From contig JAPZUD010000002.1 in the NCBI GenBank assembly GCA_027533425.1, positions 186,001 to 250,000 on the forward strand: 64,000 nucleotides of DNA, in the 5' to 3' direction. The translations under genes were made by a program, and so were the position numbers. The notes under the pieces are model-generated. The model ran no database searches. It saw nothing but the letters and a program-made list of their open reading frames with translations, and had not been told where the DNA came from. Source of the stretch: Beijerinckiaceae bacterium (lineage in GTDB: Bacteria > Pseudomonadota > Alphaproteobacteria > Rhizobiales > Beijerinckiaceae). Below are positions 1 to 8,654 of the stretch, piece by piece. The stretch's first letter is position 1. Every line of letters begins with the position of its first letter.

Positions 1-288
1 ATCGCCATACTCGACCATCACCGAGCGGCGGCTGCGGACCGGGCGATGCCCGTAGGCATAGGGCGTGGCGCAGCGGCAATTCTCGTCCCAGACCGTGTGG
101 CGGGTGCCATAGCCGTGGCCATGATGGCCGTAATGGCCATAGCCATAGATGCCGCCGGAGGAAACATCCGGCACCGGGTGGTAATAGACCAGCGGGAAGC
201 CCGGCTGGTAATGCTGCGACTGTGCCTGGGCAGGGGCGGCAAAGCCGAACCAGGCCAGAAAACCGGAAGCCAGAACTGCGCGGAACAT
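1..288 (-). CDS. Secreted Gly/His/Tyr-rich small protein (3' end outside window)
   Basis: An open frame runs from an ATG at 288 off the left edge, 96 codons with no stop. Upstream of the ATG is AGAGG at RBS distance. Residues 1-22 form a typical Sec signal peptide (hydrophobic FLAWFGFAAPA, then AQA before the predicted cut). The mature part is rich in Gly, Tyr and His, with the segment GYGHYGHHGHGYG, followed by a region with two Cys (NCRCATPYAYGH). No domain family is recognised. Gly/His-rich secreted proteins of this kind may bind metal or coat the envelope, but that is only inference. The neighbouring rpsI gene is separated by a terminator, so this is a separate transcription unit. Confidence 0.6.
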   Translation of the reverse strand, partial: MFRAVLASGFLAWFGFAAPAQAQSQHYQPGFPLVYYHPVPDVSSGGIYGYGHYGHHGHGYGTRHTVWDENCRCATPYAYGHRPVRSRRSVMVEYGD

Positions 289-424
289 GATGGACCTCTA
301 ACGCGTGACAGGCCATCACTAGGACTCGCTTCGGCAGTTGCGTCAATCTGGGACAGGGCCGAGGCGCGGATTTCCTTTCCGTTAACATTACCGTCGGGGT
401 AGATTCCGGCAGCCCCAGAAAGAA

Positions 425-448
425 AAAGGCCCGGTTTCCCGGGCCTTT
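425..448 (-). terminator. Rho-independent terminator of the rplM-rpsI operon
   Basis: A 10-bp perfect inverted repeat (AAAGGCCCGG / CCGGGCCTTT, 4-nt loop) lies 28 bases beyond the rpsI stop. On the minus strand the stem is followed by a T-rich run, the classic intrinsic terminator layout. Confidence 0.85.
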
Positions 449-475
449 CGCAATTCCGTATTCGCAGAGGCGCAA

Positions 476-952
476 TCAGCGCTTCGAGAACTGGAAGGAC
501 CGGCGGGCCTTGGCCTTGCCGTACTTCTTGCGCTCGACCACGCGGCTGTCGCGGGTCAGGAAGCCGCCCTTCTTGAGGACGCTGCGCAGTTCCGGCTCGT
601 AGAAGGTGAGCGCACGGGCAAGGCCATGGCGCACCGCACCGGCCTGACCGGAAAGGCCACCACCATTGCACGACACCATGATGTCGTACTGGTCGACACG
701 GCCCGCCGCCACGAGCGGCTGGTTCAGCAGCATGCGCAGCACCGGGCGGGCGAAATAGACCTCGAGAGCACGGTTGTTGACCGTGATCTTGCCGGAACCC
801 GGCTTGATCCAGACGCGGGCGACCGCATCCTTGCGCTTCCCGGTGGCATAGGCACGACCCTGCTTGTCGAGCTTCTGGACATGGACCGGCGCTTCCGCCT
901 GGACCGACGCCTTGGCGCCGAGATCGGCGAGAGAAGACAGAACCTCAGCCAT
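476..952 (-). CDS. rpsI: 30S ribosomal protein S9
   Basis: 158 aa. S9 is a structural protein of the small ribosomal subunit head; its C-terminal tail reaches the P-site tRNA. The family core is clear: [20 protein letters not shown] near residue 33, [20 protein letters not shown] around 96-115, and the basic C-terminus ending FQFSKR, which is highly conserved. The N-terminal extension of about 30 residues is normal for alphaproteobacterial S9. It lies 2 bases downstream of rplM and is co-transcribed with it from the promoter near 1520; an intrinsic terminator follows. Confidence 0.98.
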   Translation of the reverse strand: MAEVLSSLADLGAKASVQAEAPVHVQKLDKQGRAYATGKRKDAVARVWIKPGSGKITVNNRALEVYFARPVLRMLLNQPLVAAGRVDQYDIMVSCNGGGLSGQAGAVRHGLARALTFYEPELRSVLKKGGFLTRDSRVVERKKYGKAKARRSFQFSKR

Positions 953-954
953 GA

Positions 955-1440
955 TTACCCGAGCCTCGTATTCTTGGAGTTGAGCGATGCCACATCCAGC
1001 ACCTGCGGCTGCTGGGCATCATGCGGATGGGCGGCGCCCTTGTAGACGCGCAGGTTGCCGAGCTGCTGGCGACCCAGCGGGCCGCGCGGGAGCATGCGCT
1101 CCACGGCCTTCTCGACGATGCGCTCCGGGAAGCGGCCCTCGATGATGAACTTCGCCGACCGTTCCTTGATCCCGCCGGGATAGCCGGTGTGGTGGTAATA
1201 GTTCTTCTGGGACAGCTTGCGGCCCGTGAACACCACCTTCTCGGCGTTGATCACGATGACATTGTCGCCCATGTCGACATGGGGCGTGAAGCTGGCTTTG
1301 TGCTTGCCGCGAAGCCGCATGGCGATGATCGAAGCGAGGCGGCCCACGACGAGGCCGGTGCCATCGATCACAATCCACTTCTTTTCGACTTCGGCCGGCT
1401 TCGCCACGAACGAACGCGTGGCAGAGGTCAGGGCCTTCAT
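955..1440 (-). CDS. rplM: 50S ribosomal protein L13
   Basis: 161 aa from the ATG at 1440, chosen because GAGG lies 6 bases upstream; another ATG two codons earlier (1446) is too close to that RBS. L13 is an early-assembling large-subunit protein. Conserved family blocks are visible: [16 protein letters not shown] near residue 22, [26 protein letters not shown] and [20 protein letters not shown]. First gene of the rplM-rpsI operon, a nearly universal pairing. A good sigma-70 promoter lies about 70 bases upstream. Confidence 0.98.
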   Translation of the reverse strand: MKALTSATRSFVAKPAEVEKKWIVIDGTGLVVGRLASIIAMRLRGKHKASFTPHVDMGDNVIVINAEKVVFTGRKLSQKNYYHHTGYPGGIKERSAKFIIEGRFPERIVEKAVERMLPRGPLGRQQLGNLRVYKGAAHPHDAQQPQVLDVASLNSKNTRLG

Positions 1441-1506
1441 GGTCATCCTCGAAGGGTTTCATCCGAAAACAAGAGGCGACGCCGAAGCGCCGCCACCGGA
1501 GCCAAG

Positions 1507-1535
1507 CGTATAGGCGTTCGCCGCAACGCGGTCAA
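1507..1535 (-). promoter_or_regulatory. Sigma-70-type promoter for rplM-rpsI
   Basis: On the minus strand TTGACC (1530-1535) and TATACG (1507-1512) are separated by exactly 17 bases, close to the consensus. It sits about 65 bases upstream of the rplM start, directing transcription into the operon. Confidence 0.75.
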
Positions 1536-1609
1536 CGCCTTTCTTGCGCCCCATTCCAGCCAAAAGATACGAAAAATCATGGCCTTGGTTGGCGTGGTAT
1601 TATTTTACC

Positions 1610-2062
1610 TTATCCAGCGGCGCCTGGCGGGATGGAATAGGTGCCGGTGACATGGGCCACTGGCCCGTCGCCCGCTTCGGAAAACAGCGTCACCTCTCCG
1701 ACGCAGAGCCGCTTGCCGGCCTTGAGAAGCCGGCATTCGGCGATCAGATCCGCCTTGTCAGGTTTGCGGAGGAAATTGATCGACAGGTTTGTCGTGACCG
1801 CCAGCGCCACCCGCCCGGAGACCGAGAGGACGGCAACATAGAGCGCGAGGTCGGAGAGCATCATCATCGCCGGGCCGGACAGCGTACCGCCCGGCCGGAC
1901 ATGGCGCGGATGATAGGCAAGCCGCAAGCGGCAGGTGCCATAACCGACCGCCTCGATGGAAATGCTGCGCCCGCCATGGTGGATCTCGGGGAAGACCTCG
2001 TCGAGGAAGGCTTCCATTTCCGCGCGGTCGAGGGCAGGTTTCTTCTCGGGTGCGGCAGGCAT
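1610..2062 (-). CDS. PaaI-family hotdog-fold thioesterase
   Basis: 150 aa, the usual size for a single-hotdog acyl-CoA thioesterase. Motifs of the PaaI/YdiI branch are present: HVRPGGTLSGPAMMMLSDLA (about residues 54-73, the hotdog helix with its catalytic region) and the strand ALAVTTNLSINFLRKP. It would hydrolyse a thioester, acyl- or aryl-CoA, in the cytoplasm; the substrate cannot be deduced. It is divergent from the enoyl-CoA hydratase-like gene at 2181, and both may share the 118-bp intergenic region, hinting at related acyl-CoA work. Family assignment is firm, specific function is not. Confidence 0.85.
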   Translation of the reverse strand: MPAAPEKKPALDRAEMEAFLDEVFPEIHHGGRSISIEAVGYGTCRLRLAYHPRHVRPGGTLSGPAMMMLSDLALYVAVLSVSGRVALAVTTNLSINFLRKPDKADLIAECRLLKAGKRLCVGEVTLFSEAGDGPVAHVTGTYSIPPGAAG

Positions 2063-2180
2063 GGGCAGGCGCTTTCGGTTTCGGGGCCGGGACTCCGCCC
2101 TTCCGGAGAGCGGCTTTGCAACGGCAGGTCAGGCACCGGGCCCGGTTTTCCGGACCCGCTTCAATGGAGGGACAAAGGTG

Positions 2181-2981
2181 ATGACCCCAGCGGCACTTGT
2201 CGAGGCCCCTGCCCCGCTGATCCACATCGAGGATCGCGGCGCCCTGCGCGTGATCACGCTTGCCAACCCGCAGCGGCGCAACCCGCTCTCGACCGCGATG
2301 ATCGCCGCGCTGCATGAGGCGCTGCGGGAAGCGGGCGTGGACAATACGGTGCGGGTGGTGCTGCTGGCGCATGAGGGGCCGGCCTTCTCCGCCGGCCATG
2401 ACCTTCGGGAAATCCAGGCCGCACGGGCGGCAGCGGATCACGGGCGTGGCTTCTTCACCGACCTGATGGCCGCCTGCTCCGCCTTGATGCTCGAGATCCG
2501 CGCGATGCCGCAGCCGGTGATTGCTGTTGTCGAGGGCGTGGCAACCGCCGCCGGCTGCCAGCTCGTCGCGACCTGCGACCTTGCGATTGCCGGAGCGGAA
2601 GCGCGTTTCGCGACGCCCGGCGTGAATATCGGGCTGTTCTGCTCGACGCCGATGGTCGCGCTGTCGCGCAATGTCAGTCCGAAACACGCGATGGAAATGC
2701 TCCTGACCGGGGATCTGCTCGATGCGGCCACAGCCGCGCGGTTCGGGCTGGTCAACCGCGTCGTGCCAGCCGGCTCGGCACTGGCGGAGGCCGAGGCGCT
2801 GGCGCGGCAGATCGCCAGCAAGCCCGCCGCGGTGCTGAAGATCGGCAAGGAGGCCTTCTACCGCCAGAACGAGCTGGATCTCGACGCCGCCTATGCCTAT
2901 GCGAGCGGCGTGATGGTGGAGAACATGCTCATGCGCGAGGCGCAGGAGGGGATCGGTGCCTTCGTGGCGCCGAAGCGCTGA
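2181..2981 (+). CDS. Enoyl-CoA hydratase/isomerase-family protein (ECHDC3-like)
   Basis: 266 aa from ATG 2181, preceded by GGAGG. The crotonase fold is clear: NPLSTAMIAALHEAL near 34-48, the CoA/oxyanion segment FSAGHDLREI (69-78), and VEGVATAAGCQLVATCDLA (118-136). The two glutamates used for hydration in true enoyl-CoA hydratase are replaced: Q127 in AAGCQL and G147 in TPGVNIG. This matches the ECHDC3-like subgroup, whose reaction is not well defined, so the name hydratase should be treated with caution. It is followed by the CoA-binding protein gene (58-bp gap), then metY. Confidence 0.85.
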   Translation: MTPAALVEAPAPLIHIEDRGALRVITLANPQRRNPLSTAMIAALHEALREAGVDNTVRVVLLAHEGPAFSAGHDLREIQAARAAADHGRGFFTDLMAACSALMLEIRAMPQPVIAVVEGVATAAGCQLVATCDLAIAGAEARFATPGVNIGLFCSTPMVALSRNVSPKHAMEMLLTGDLLDAATAARFGLVNRVVPAGSALAEAEALARQIASKPAAVLKIGKEAFYRQNELDLDAAYAYASGVMVENMLMREAQEGIGAFVAPKR

Positions 2982-3039
2982 GACGAGGCCGGCCCGATTC
3001 CCCCTAGCGAAAATCTGGCTTCTGCTTCAGAGGAAAGGC

Positions 3040-3567
3040 ATGAATCACGATTCCTATTCCGACGCGACCATCCGCAGCATCCTCAAGCGCGTGCGCCGCA
3101 TCGCCATGGTCGGCGCCAGCGAGAATCCGGCCAAGCCGAGCTTCTTCGTGTTCAAGTATCTCGTCGAGCGCGGCTATGACGTGATCCCCGTCAATCCCGG
3201 CCGCGTGGGCACGGAAATGCTCGGCCGCCCCTTCCTGCCAAGCCTTTCCGCCATCGAGGGGCCGGTCGACATGGTTGACATCTTCCGGAATTCGGAAGCC
3301 GCCCTGCCGATCGTCAGGGAAGCGCTGGCCCTCGAGCCGAAGCCGCAGGTGATCTGGATGCAGCTGACCGTCCGGAATGACGAGGCGGCCGCCCTGGCCG
3401 AGGCGGCGGGGCTCGAGGTGATCATGAATCGCTGCCCCAAGATCGAGTTCGGCCGGCTCTCGGGCGAAATCTCGTGGCAGGGCGTGAATTCCCGGATCCT
3501 CTCCGCCAAGCGACCCGCTCTTTCATCCAAGGGGTTCCAGAAGCTGACACTGGACCGGAAGACATGA
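3040..3567 (+). CDS. CoA-binding (YccU/DUF CoA_binding_2) protein
   Basis: 175 aa from ATG 3040, preceded by GAGGAAAGG. It has the Rossmann-like CoA_binding_2 domain: RIAMVGASENPAKPSFFV (about residues 20-37), then DVIPVNPGRVG and PVDMVDIFRNSE, ending with a conserved MNRCPKIEF block. Proteins of this family bind CoA non-covalently; their physiological job is not settled. It is located between an ECH-like gene and metY, and this order (ech, CoA-binding, metY) recurs in Hyphomicrobiales, which supports the identification. No catalytic residues are apparent. Confidence 0.85.
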   Translation: MNHDSYSDATIRSILKRVRRIAMVGASENPAKPSFFVFKYLVERGYDVIPVNPGRVGTEMLGRPFLPSLSAIEGPVDMVDIFRNSEAALPIVREALALEPKPQVIWMQLTVRNDEAAALAEAAGLEVIMNRCPKIEFGRLSGEISWQGVNSRILSAKRPALSSKGFQKLTLDRKT

Positions 3568-3602
3568 GCTGCGCCGCGGGATGGCGAGATTGGCGGCGGA
3601 TA

Positions 3603-3639
3603 TCGTTCGTCAAAACGAACAATCCCGATTGACGAACGA
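3603..3639 (+). promoter_or_regulatory. Inverted-repeat operator and promoter candidate upstream of metY
   Basis: Arms TCGTTCGTCAA (3603-3613) and TTGACGAACGA (3629-3639) are an exact 11-bp inverted repeat; a third half-site, ACGAAC (3615-3620), also pairs with the first arm as GTTCGT-CAAA-ACGAAC. TTGACG (3629-3634) and TATAGA (3650-3655) look like -35/-10 boxes, though only 15 bases apart. The metY ATG is at 3683. The layout suggests a repressor site overlapping the promoter. Confidence 0.55.
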
Positions 3640-3682
3640 ATTTCCGCTTTATAGAACAAGCTTGCTTCTGGAGGAGACCCCG

Positions 3683-4972
3683 ATGACCGATCATGCCCCT
3701 GGCTTCTCGACCCTTGCCGTCCATGCCGGCGCCCAGCCGGATCCGGCCACCGGCGCGCGCGCCACGCCGATCTACCAGACAACCTCCTTCGTGTTCGACG
3801 ATGTCGACCATGCCGCCTCGCTGTTCGGGCTGCAGGCCTTTGGCAATATCTACACCCGCATCGGCAACCCGACCAATGCCGTGCTGGAAGAGCGCGTCGC
3901 CGCGCTCGAGGGCGGCACGGCCGCGCTCGCTGTGGCTTCCGGCCATGCGGCCGAACATCTCGTGTTCCACACGCTGCTGGAGCCGGGCGACGAATTCGTG
4001 GCGGCCAAGAAGCTCTATGGCGGCTCGATCAACCAGTTCAACCATGCCTACAAGAAGTTCGGCTGGAATGTTGTCTGGGCCGAAAATGATGAAGCCGCCA
4101 GCTTCGAGAAGGCGATCACGCCGAAGACCAAGGCGATCTTCATCGAATCCATCGCCAATCCGGGCGGGGTGATCTTCGACATCGCCGCCATAGCAGCCGT
4201 CGCCCGCAAGGCCGGCATCCCGCTGATCGTCGACAACACGCTCGCCTCTCCCTATCTCGTCCGCCCGATCGAGCACGGCGCCGACATCGTGGTGCATTCG
4301 CTGACCAAGTTCCTTGGCGGCCACGGCAATTCCATCGGCGGCATCATCGTCGATGGCGGTACGTTCGACTGGCTGAAGGCCGGGACGAAGTACCCCTCGC
4401 TCACGGCGCCGCGGCCGGAATATGCCGGCATGGTGCTGGCCGAGACCTTCGGCAATTTCGCCTTCGCGATTGCCTGCCGCGTCCTCGGTCTGCGCGATCT
4501 CGGCCCGGCCATCTCGCCGTTCAACGCGTTCCAGATCCTGACGGGCATCGAGACGCTGCCGCTGCGCATGCAGAAGCATTCGGACAATGCCCTCGCGGTG
4601 GCGAAGTTCCTGTCCACGCATGCGGCCGTTTCGTGGGTTTCCTACCCTGGCCTCGAAAGCGACAAGTATCACGCGCTTGCCAAGCGCTACACGCCGAAGG
4701 GCGCGGGCGCCGTCTTCACCTTCGGCCTGAATGGCGGCAACGCGGCCGGCATCGCGCTGGTCTCGAACCTCAAGCTCTTCTCGCATCTGGCGAATGTCGG
4801 CGATACGCGCAGCCTCGTCATCCACCCGGCTTCGACCACGCATCGCCAGCTCACCGACGAGCAGAAGGTCATTGCCGGCGCGGGCCCGGATGTGGTGCGG
4901 CTCTCGGTGGGGATCGAGGATGTGGCGGATCTGATCGCCGATCTCGATCAGGCGCTGAACGCCGGGGCCTGA
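3683..4972 (+). CDS. metY: O-acetylhomoserine aminocarboxypropyltransferase (sulfhydrylase)
   Basis: 429 aa from ATG 3683, preceded by GGAGGAG; a longer open frame upstream has no RBS. PLP enzyme of the Cys/Met metabolism family making homocysteine from O-acetylhomoserine and sulfide in the cytoplasm. Landmarks: [14 protein letters not shown] near residue 27, IYTRIGNPT, the substrate loop ASGHAAEHL, and the PLP lysine in [12 protein letters not shown] (about 203-214). Length near 430 and the long insertions fit MetY rather than the shorter MetB/MetC/MetZ enzymes. The inverted repeat at 3603-3639 lies where a repressor would act. Substrate preference for O-acetyl- over O-succinylhomoserine is inferred from family resemblance. 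Confidence 0.93.
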   Translation: MTDHAPGFSTLAVHAGAQPDPATGARATPIYQTTSFVFDDVDHAASLFGLQAFGNIYTRIGNPTNAVLEERVAALEGGTAALAVASGHAAEHLVFHTLLEPGDEFVAAKKLYGGSINQFNHAYKKFGWNVVWAENDEAASFEKAITPKTKAIFIESIANPGGVIFDIAAIAAVARKAGIPLIVDNTLASPYLVRPIEHGADIVVHSLTKFLGGHGNSIGGIIVDGGTFDWLKAGTKYPSLTAPRPEYAGMVLAETFGNFAFAIACRVLGLRDLGPAISPFNAFQILTGIETLPLRMQKHSDNALAVAKFLSTHAAVSWVSYPGLESDKYHALAKRYTPKGAGAVFTFGLNGGNAAGIALVSNLKLFSHLANVGDTRSLVIHPASTTHRQLTDEQKVIAGAGPDVVRLSVGIEDVADLIADLDQALNAGA

Positions 4973-4989
4973 CCGGCCGGGATCATGCG

Positions 4990-5008
4990 GGGCCGCCCCG
5001 GGCGGCCC
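4990..5008. terminator. GC-rich hairpin between convergent metY and ctaA
   Basis: GGGCCGCC (4990-4997) and GGCGGCCC (5001-5008) form an 8-bp stem with a 3-nt loop between the two convergent stop codons. There is no T-tract on either side, so termination here is only a possibility. Confidence 0.35.
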
Positions 5009-5018
5009 GCCACGACAG

Positions 5019-6104
5019 TCACGGCGCCGGTTTCACGACCGGCGCCATTTTCATGGCATGGGACACCGCATAGCCGAGCACGAGGAAGGCCAAAGCCTGA
5101 TGGGCAAGGCCCGCCCAGATCGGCACGACGAGCAGCAAGGTCACGATGCCCAGCACGGCCTGCGCCGTGACCAGCCCGAACAGATGCCAGGCCCGCCGGG
5201 CCAGAGCCGTGCCCCGCAGCGCGAGAGCATGCCAGAGTGCCAGCGCGAACAGCAGATACGCCCCGATCCGGTGGTTGAACTGGACCAGCGTGGGATTGTC
5301 GACGAAGTTCTCGCCCCAGGGCTGCGTGACGAAGAGCTTGTCGAGCGGCGGAACGAGCGCGCCATCCATCAGCGGCCAGGTATTATAGGTGAAGCCGGCG
5401 CGCGAGCCGGCGACCAGCCCGCCCAGCGCGATCTGCGCGAGGATGCCGAGAACCAGCCCCCAGGCGGCAAGGCGCATCCCCGCCCCTTCGACGCGGCCGG
5501 AACCGAACGCGCCGTAGCGCGTTGCCATGGCCACCAGCCCGATAAAGAACAGGCTGGCAAAGGTGAGATGCAGTGTCAGCTTCACCGGGGCCACGGCGAT
5601 CATGCCCGGTTCGAGGCCGGAGCGGACCATGATCCAGCCGATCGCGCCCTGCAGGCCAAGCAGCAGGCCAAGGCCAAATGTCGCCACAGCCAGCCAGCCG
5701 CGGATCACCCCCGTCAGCAGGAAGGCGAGGAAGCCGCCGAGCATGACAAGGCCGATGAAACGGCCGAGCTGGCGATGGCCCCATTCCCACCAGTAGATGA
5801 ACTTGAACTCGCCGAGCGACATGCCCGCATTCAGCAGCTTGTATTGCGGGCTGGCCTGATACAGCGCGAATTCGCGCGCCCAATCCGCTGCATTGAGCGG
5901 CGGGATGGCGCCGATCACCGGCTTCCATTCGGTAATGGACAGCCCGGAGCCTGTGAGCCGGGTCGCGCCGCCGACGGTCACCATCACGAGGACGAGGCCG
6001 ATCAGCGCGATCAGCCAGAACCGGAAGGCCCGCGCGCCAGAGGCCCGGAGGCCGCCGGCCATGCCGGAGCCCAGGGCGGGGGGATGGGTGTCCATCAGCG
6101 TCAC
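5019..6104 (-). CDS. ctaA: Heme A synthase (COX15/CtaA)
   Basis: 361 aa from a GTG at 6104 with GGAAG about 7 bases upstream; an ATG at 6095 is the alternative. Integral membrane enzyme that oxidises the methyl group of heme O to give heme A for cytochrome aa3 oxidases. About eight membrane helices are evident. Signature pieces: TVGGATRLTGSGLSITEWKP (about 43-62), the heme ligand region WWEWGHRQLGR, VQFNHRIGAYLL, and the C-terminal helix LAHQALAFLVLG. The alphaproteobacterial (type 2, COX15-like) form has this length. It is divergent from a short DUF2842 protein gene; no other oxidase-assembly genes are in the window. Confidence 0.95.
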   Translation of the reverse strand: MTLMDTHPPALGSGMAGGLRASGARAFRFWLIALIGLVLVMVTVGGATRLTGSGLSITEWKPVIGAIPPLNAADWAREFALYQASPQYKLLNAGMSLGEFKFIYWWEWGHRQLGRFIGLVMLGGFLAFLLTGVIRGWLAVATFGLGLLLGLQGAIGWIMVRSGLEPGMIAVAPVKLTLHLTFASLFFIGLVAMATRYGAFGSGRVEGAGMRLAAWGLVLGILAQIALGGLVAGSRAGFTYNTWPLMDGALVPPLDKLFVTQPWGENFVDNPTLVQFNHRIGAYLLFALALWHALALRGTALARRAWHLFGLVTAQAVLGIVTLLLVVPIWAGLAHQALAFLVLGYAVSHAMKMAPVVKPAP

Positions 6105-6218
6105 GGTGCCGCTTCCTTCTTGCCGGATCGGATTTCATGGTCGATATGCACGATCAAACGCGATGGACAAGTGCCCAATGGTCGCGGAAGCCAAGAGAGA
6201 GCAGGCCAGAGAGACAAC

Positions 6219-6425
6219 ATGAACCCCCGGATCAAGAAGTTCATCGGCGCTTTGGCCATGGTCCTGTTCGTGGCCTTCTATGCGCTGGTCATCGCGGCGC
6301 TCGCTCCCCGGATCCTGACGGGCGCCTCGAAGGTGACCGAGATGCTGTTCTATCTCGTGGCCGGGCTGGCCTGGGTGCTGCCATTGCTGCCGCTGATCCG
6401 CTGGATGGAGCGGCGCAAGGCCTGA
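6219..6425 (+). CDS. DUF2842 small membrane protein
   Basis: 68 aa from ATG 6219. Two predicted membrane helices (about residues 9-30 and 38-60), basic start (MNPRIKKF) and basic end (RWMERRKA). Size and pattern match the alphaproteobacterial DUF2842 family, of unknown function, frequently found near ctaA, as here. It is convergent, with 1 base spacing, to the polysaccharide deacetylase gene. Confidence 0.8.
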   Translation: MNPRIKKFIGALAMVLFVAFYALVIAALAPRILTGASKVTEMLFYLVAGLAWVLPLLPLIRWMERRKA

Positions 6426-6426
6426 T

Positions 6427-7437
6427 TCAGCCCTTCAGGGCGAAGGGAACGCCGGAAACCAGCGCCTGCAGGTAGCGCGGATGCTGGTAATGCCCGTTGA
6501 CCGAAAGGCGCGGCAGGGCGTGGAGGGGTAGTCCCGGCTTCAGCACACCCGGCCGCGTTGTCACGGCAAGGCTGTACCCTGCGTCTCGGGCCATGGTGAA
6601 TTCACGCGCTCCGGCCGAGCCGGGATCACCGACGGGGTAGGCGAAAGCCAGCGGATCGACATCCAGTTCCTCGCGGATGCGGCGGCGGCTTTCCTCGATC
6701 TCGACCCGGGCGCGTTCGGCCGGAATCCGCGCAAGGCGGGGATGGCTGACCGTATGGGCGCCGATGCTGGCAAGCGGGTGCCGGGCAAGATAGCGAAGGT
6801 CCTGCCAGCCCATGCAGAGGCGATCGACCCGGCCGAGCGGGTCGAGGCCAGCCGTATCGACCAGCACGCGCATGGTCTGTTCGAGCACGCTTTCGTCATG
6901 CCGGCGGAGGCGCCAGTAGAGCTTGCGCCACAGGGCCAGCCGTTCCGCGGCCGTTCCTGCCGGGCCTTCGAGCACACCGTCCGGAAAGGCGATCCGGAGG
7001 GCCGGCTGGCGTTCGATGGCCTCCTCGAGGTCGAGCCACCAGAGCGGGGCGGTCCTGTCGGCAAAGCCGGTGCAGACGAACATTGTGAAGGGCGCGCCAT
7101 GCGCCTCCAGCACCGGCAGGGCATGGCGCGCATTGTCGCGGTAGCCGTCATCGAAGGTCAGCACGGCGAAAGGTGGCCCCGGCTCGGACAGTCGGGCCGG
7201 GACCTCGGCCAGTGGCACCACGGCATAGCCGAGATCGGCGAGCAGGCGCAGGACGCGGTCGAGAAAATCCGGCGTGATCGAGAGGCCGGCATTTTCCGGC
7301 ATCCGCGCCTCCGGCTCCGGCGCGACATGATGGAAGGTGAGGATCACACCGCGGCCCCGACACCGCGGCGCGAGCCAGCGATCGGCCCCGGTCAGGGCGA
7401 TCGTGGACAGGACGGTGCGGATCAGGGCGTGGCGCAT
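6427..7437 (-). CDS. Polysaccharide deacetylase (NodB-fold)
   Basis: 336 aa from ATG 7437; upstream in-frame starts at 7485 or 7497 are possible. Carbohydrate esterase family 4 domain: ILTFHHVAPE near residue 31, the catalytic/metal motif FAVLTFDDGYRDNA (motif 1), the metal-ligand motif GAHTVSHPRL (motif 2), and FAYPVGDPGSAG (motif 3-4). It would remove N- or O-acetyl groups from a polysaccharide. No signal peptide is obvious from this start. It is divergent from the CelD-like gene and opens the exopolysaccharide region, so a role in tailoring that polymer is likely but inferred. Confidence 0.9.
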   Translation of the reverse strand: MRHALIRTVLSTIALTGADRWLAPRCRGRGVILTFHHVAPEPEARMPENAGLSITPDFLDRVLRLLADLGYAVVPLAEVPARLSEPGPPFAVLTFDDGYRDNARHALPVLEAHGAPFTMFVCTGFADRTAPLWWLDLEEAIERQPALRIAFPDGVLEGPAGTAAERLALWRKLYWRLRRHDESVLEQTMRVLVDTAGLDPLGRVDRLCMGWQDLRYLARHPLASIGAHTVSHPRLARIPAERARVEIEESRRRIREELDVDPLAFAYPVGDPGSAGAREFTMARDAGYSLAVTTRPGVLKPGLPLHALPRLSVNGHYQHPRYLQALVSGVPFALKG

Positions 7438-7514
7438 GGAATCGCGCGGGCTCCAGCGAATCGTGGCATGCACCATTCTAGACATGTCCAACGTCAAGTC
7501 GTCGTGAATTCACC

Positions 7515-8645
7515 ATGGCCGAGCCATCGCTCCTGCGCGCCGAGATCCTGCTGCCCGAGGCGGCCAGTTTCGCGCGCCTTGATGGCGCGTTGACGACACC
7601 GTTCCAGGCCACCGGCTGGTTGCAGCATTTCCTCGAGGCGCATCGCGAGACCGGACGGTTGCGGCTGCTCCGGCTGGTCACGCCGGGCGGTGCCGAGATC
7701 CTGCTGCCGCTGCTGGTGCACCGGGCGCGTGGCGCAACCGTCGCCGTGAAGATCGGCGAGGCGCATGCCAGCTACTTCACGCCGGGCCTTGTCGGCGAGG
7801 TTCCGGCCCTGAACGCGGCGGAGCTTGTGCCGGCCTTGCGGCAGGCGGCGCGTGCGGGGGCGATCGACGCGCTGCTGTTCGAGGACATGCTGCCGGCCTG
7901 GCGGGGCCGGAAGAACCCGCTGATGGCGCTCGATCCCCGGATGGCGCCGAATGACGCCGCCTTCCTGACGCTGGGCGACGATGCCGATGCGCTGCTCGGC
8001 TTCCTGCTCGACAAGGATGCACGCAAGAAGCTGCGGGCGAAATCCGCCCGGCTGTCGGAACTGGGCGCGCTTGCCGCGCGTTGGGTCGACGAGCCGGCGG
8101 CAATCGAGACTGCCCTCGCCCTGTTCTTCTACTGGAAGACGCAGCAGTTTTCCGCCCGTGGACTCCCCGATGCCTTCGCAGACGAAGCGGTTCGCCGGTT
8201 CATCGTCCGGGCCGCGCATGATCCTGCCGGTGGACTCAAGCTCTTTGCGCTCACGCTGGCCGGGCGCCCGGTCGCGCTGATCGGCGGGGCCATGCATGAC
8301 GGGCATTTCGCGGGGATGTTCACCGCCTATGATCCGCGACCCGATATTGCCAAGCACAGCCCGGGCGAAGTGATGCTGCAGGCGCTCCTGCCGGCCTTGA
8401 TCGAGGCCGGATGCCGTGGCTTCGATCTCGGTGCCGGCGATGCCCGCTACAAGACGCGGTTCTGCCCGGAAAAGCAGACGCTGTTCGATGCCGCCCTCGG
8501 CGTCACGTTTCGGGGCCGCCTCCACGCGCAGCTCTGGCGTGCCACCCGGCGGATCAAGGGCCGGATCAAGCGCAGCCCGCGCCTGATGGGCCTGGTGGAA
8601 GCGTGGCGGCGGAAGCGGCGCAAGCCGGCAGCCGGCGCGGCCTGA
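7515..8645 (+). CDS. CelD/BcsL-type GNAT-fold protein of polysaccharide biosynthesis
   Basis: 376 aa. The C-terminal half carries the acetyltransferase_6 (FemAB/CelD-like GNAT) region: FYWKTQQFSARGLPDAF around residues 207-223, VALIGGAMHDGHFAGMFTAYDP, SPGEVMLQALLPALIE, and GFDLGAGDARYKTRFCPEK, a recurring motif in this family. Relatives are found in cellulose and exopolysaccharide loci and are thought to acylate sugars or lipid-linked intermediates. It is convergent with the Wzc-like gene 9 bases away. The acyl donor and acceptor are unknown. Confidence 0.8.
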   Translation: MAEPSLLRAEILLPEAASFARLDGALTTPFQATGWLQHFLEAHRETGRLRLLRLVTPGGAEILLPLLVHRARGATVAVKIGEAHASYFTPGLVGEVPALNAAELVPALRQAARAGAIDALLFEDMLPAWRGRKNPLMALDPRMAPNDAAFLTLGDDADALLGFLLDKDARKKLRAKSARLSELGALAARWVDEPAAIETALALFFYWKTQQFSARGLPDAFADEAVRRFIVRAAHDPAGGLKLFALTLAGRPVALIGGAMHDGHFAGMFTAYDPRPDIAKHSPGEVMLQALLPALIEAGCRGFDLGAGDARYKTRFCPEKQTLFDAALGVTFRGRLHAQLWRATRRIKGRIKRSPRLMGLVEAWRRKRRKPAAGAA

Positions 8646-8654
8646 AAGGGACTG

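Noticed and set aside
3560-3682. SAM riboswitch upstream of metY
   Set aside because: I could not find the conserved SAM-I or SAM-II core; the visible structure is an inverted repeat around a promoter.
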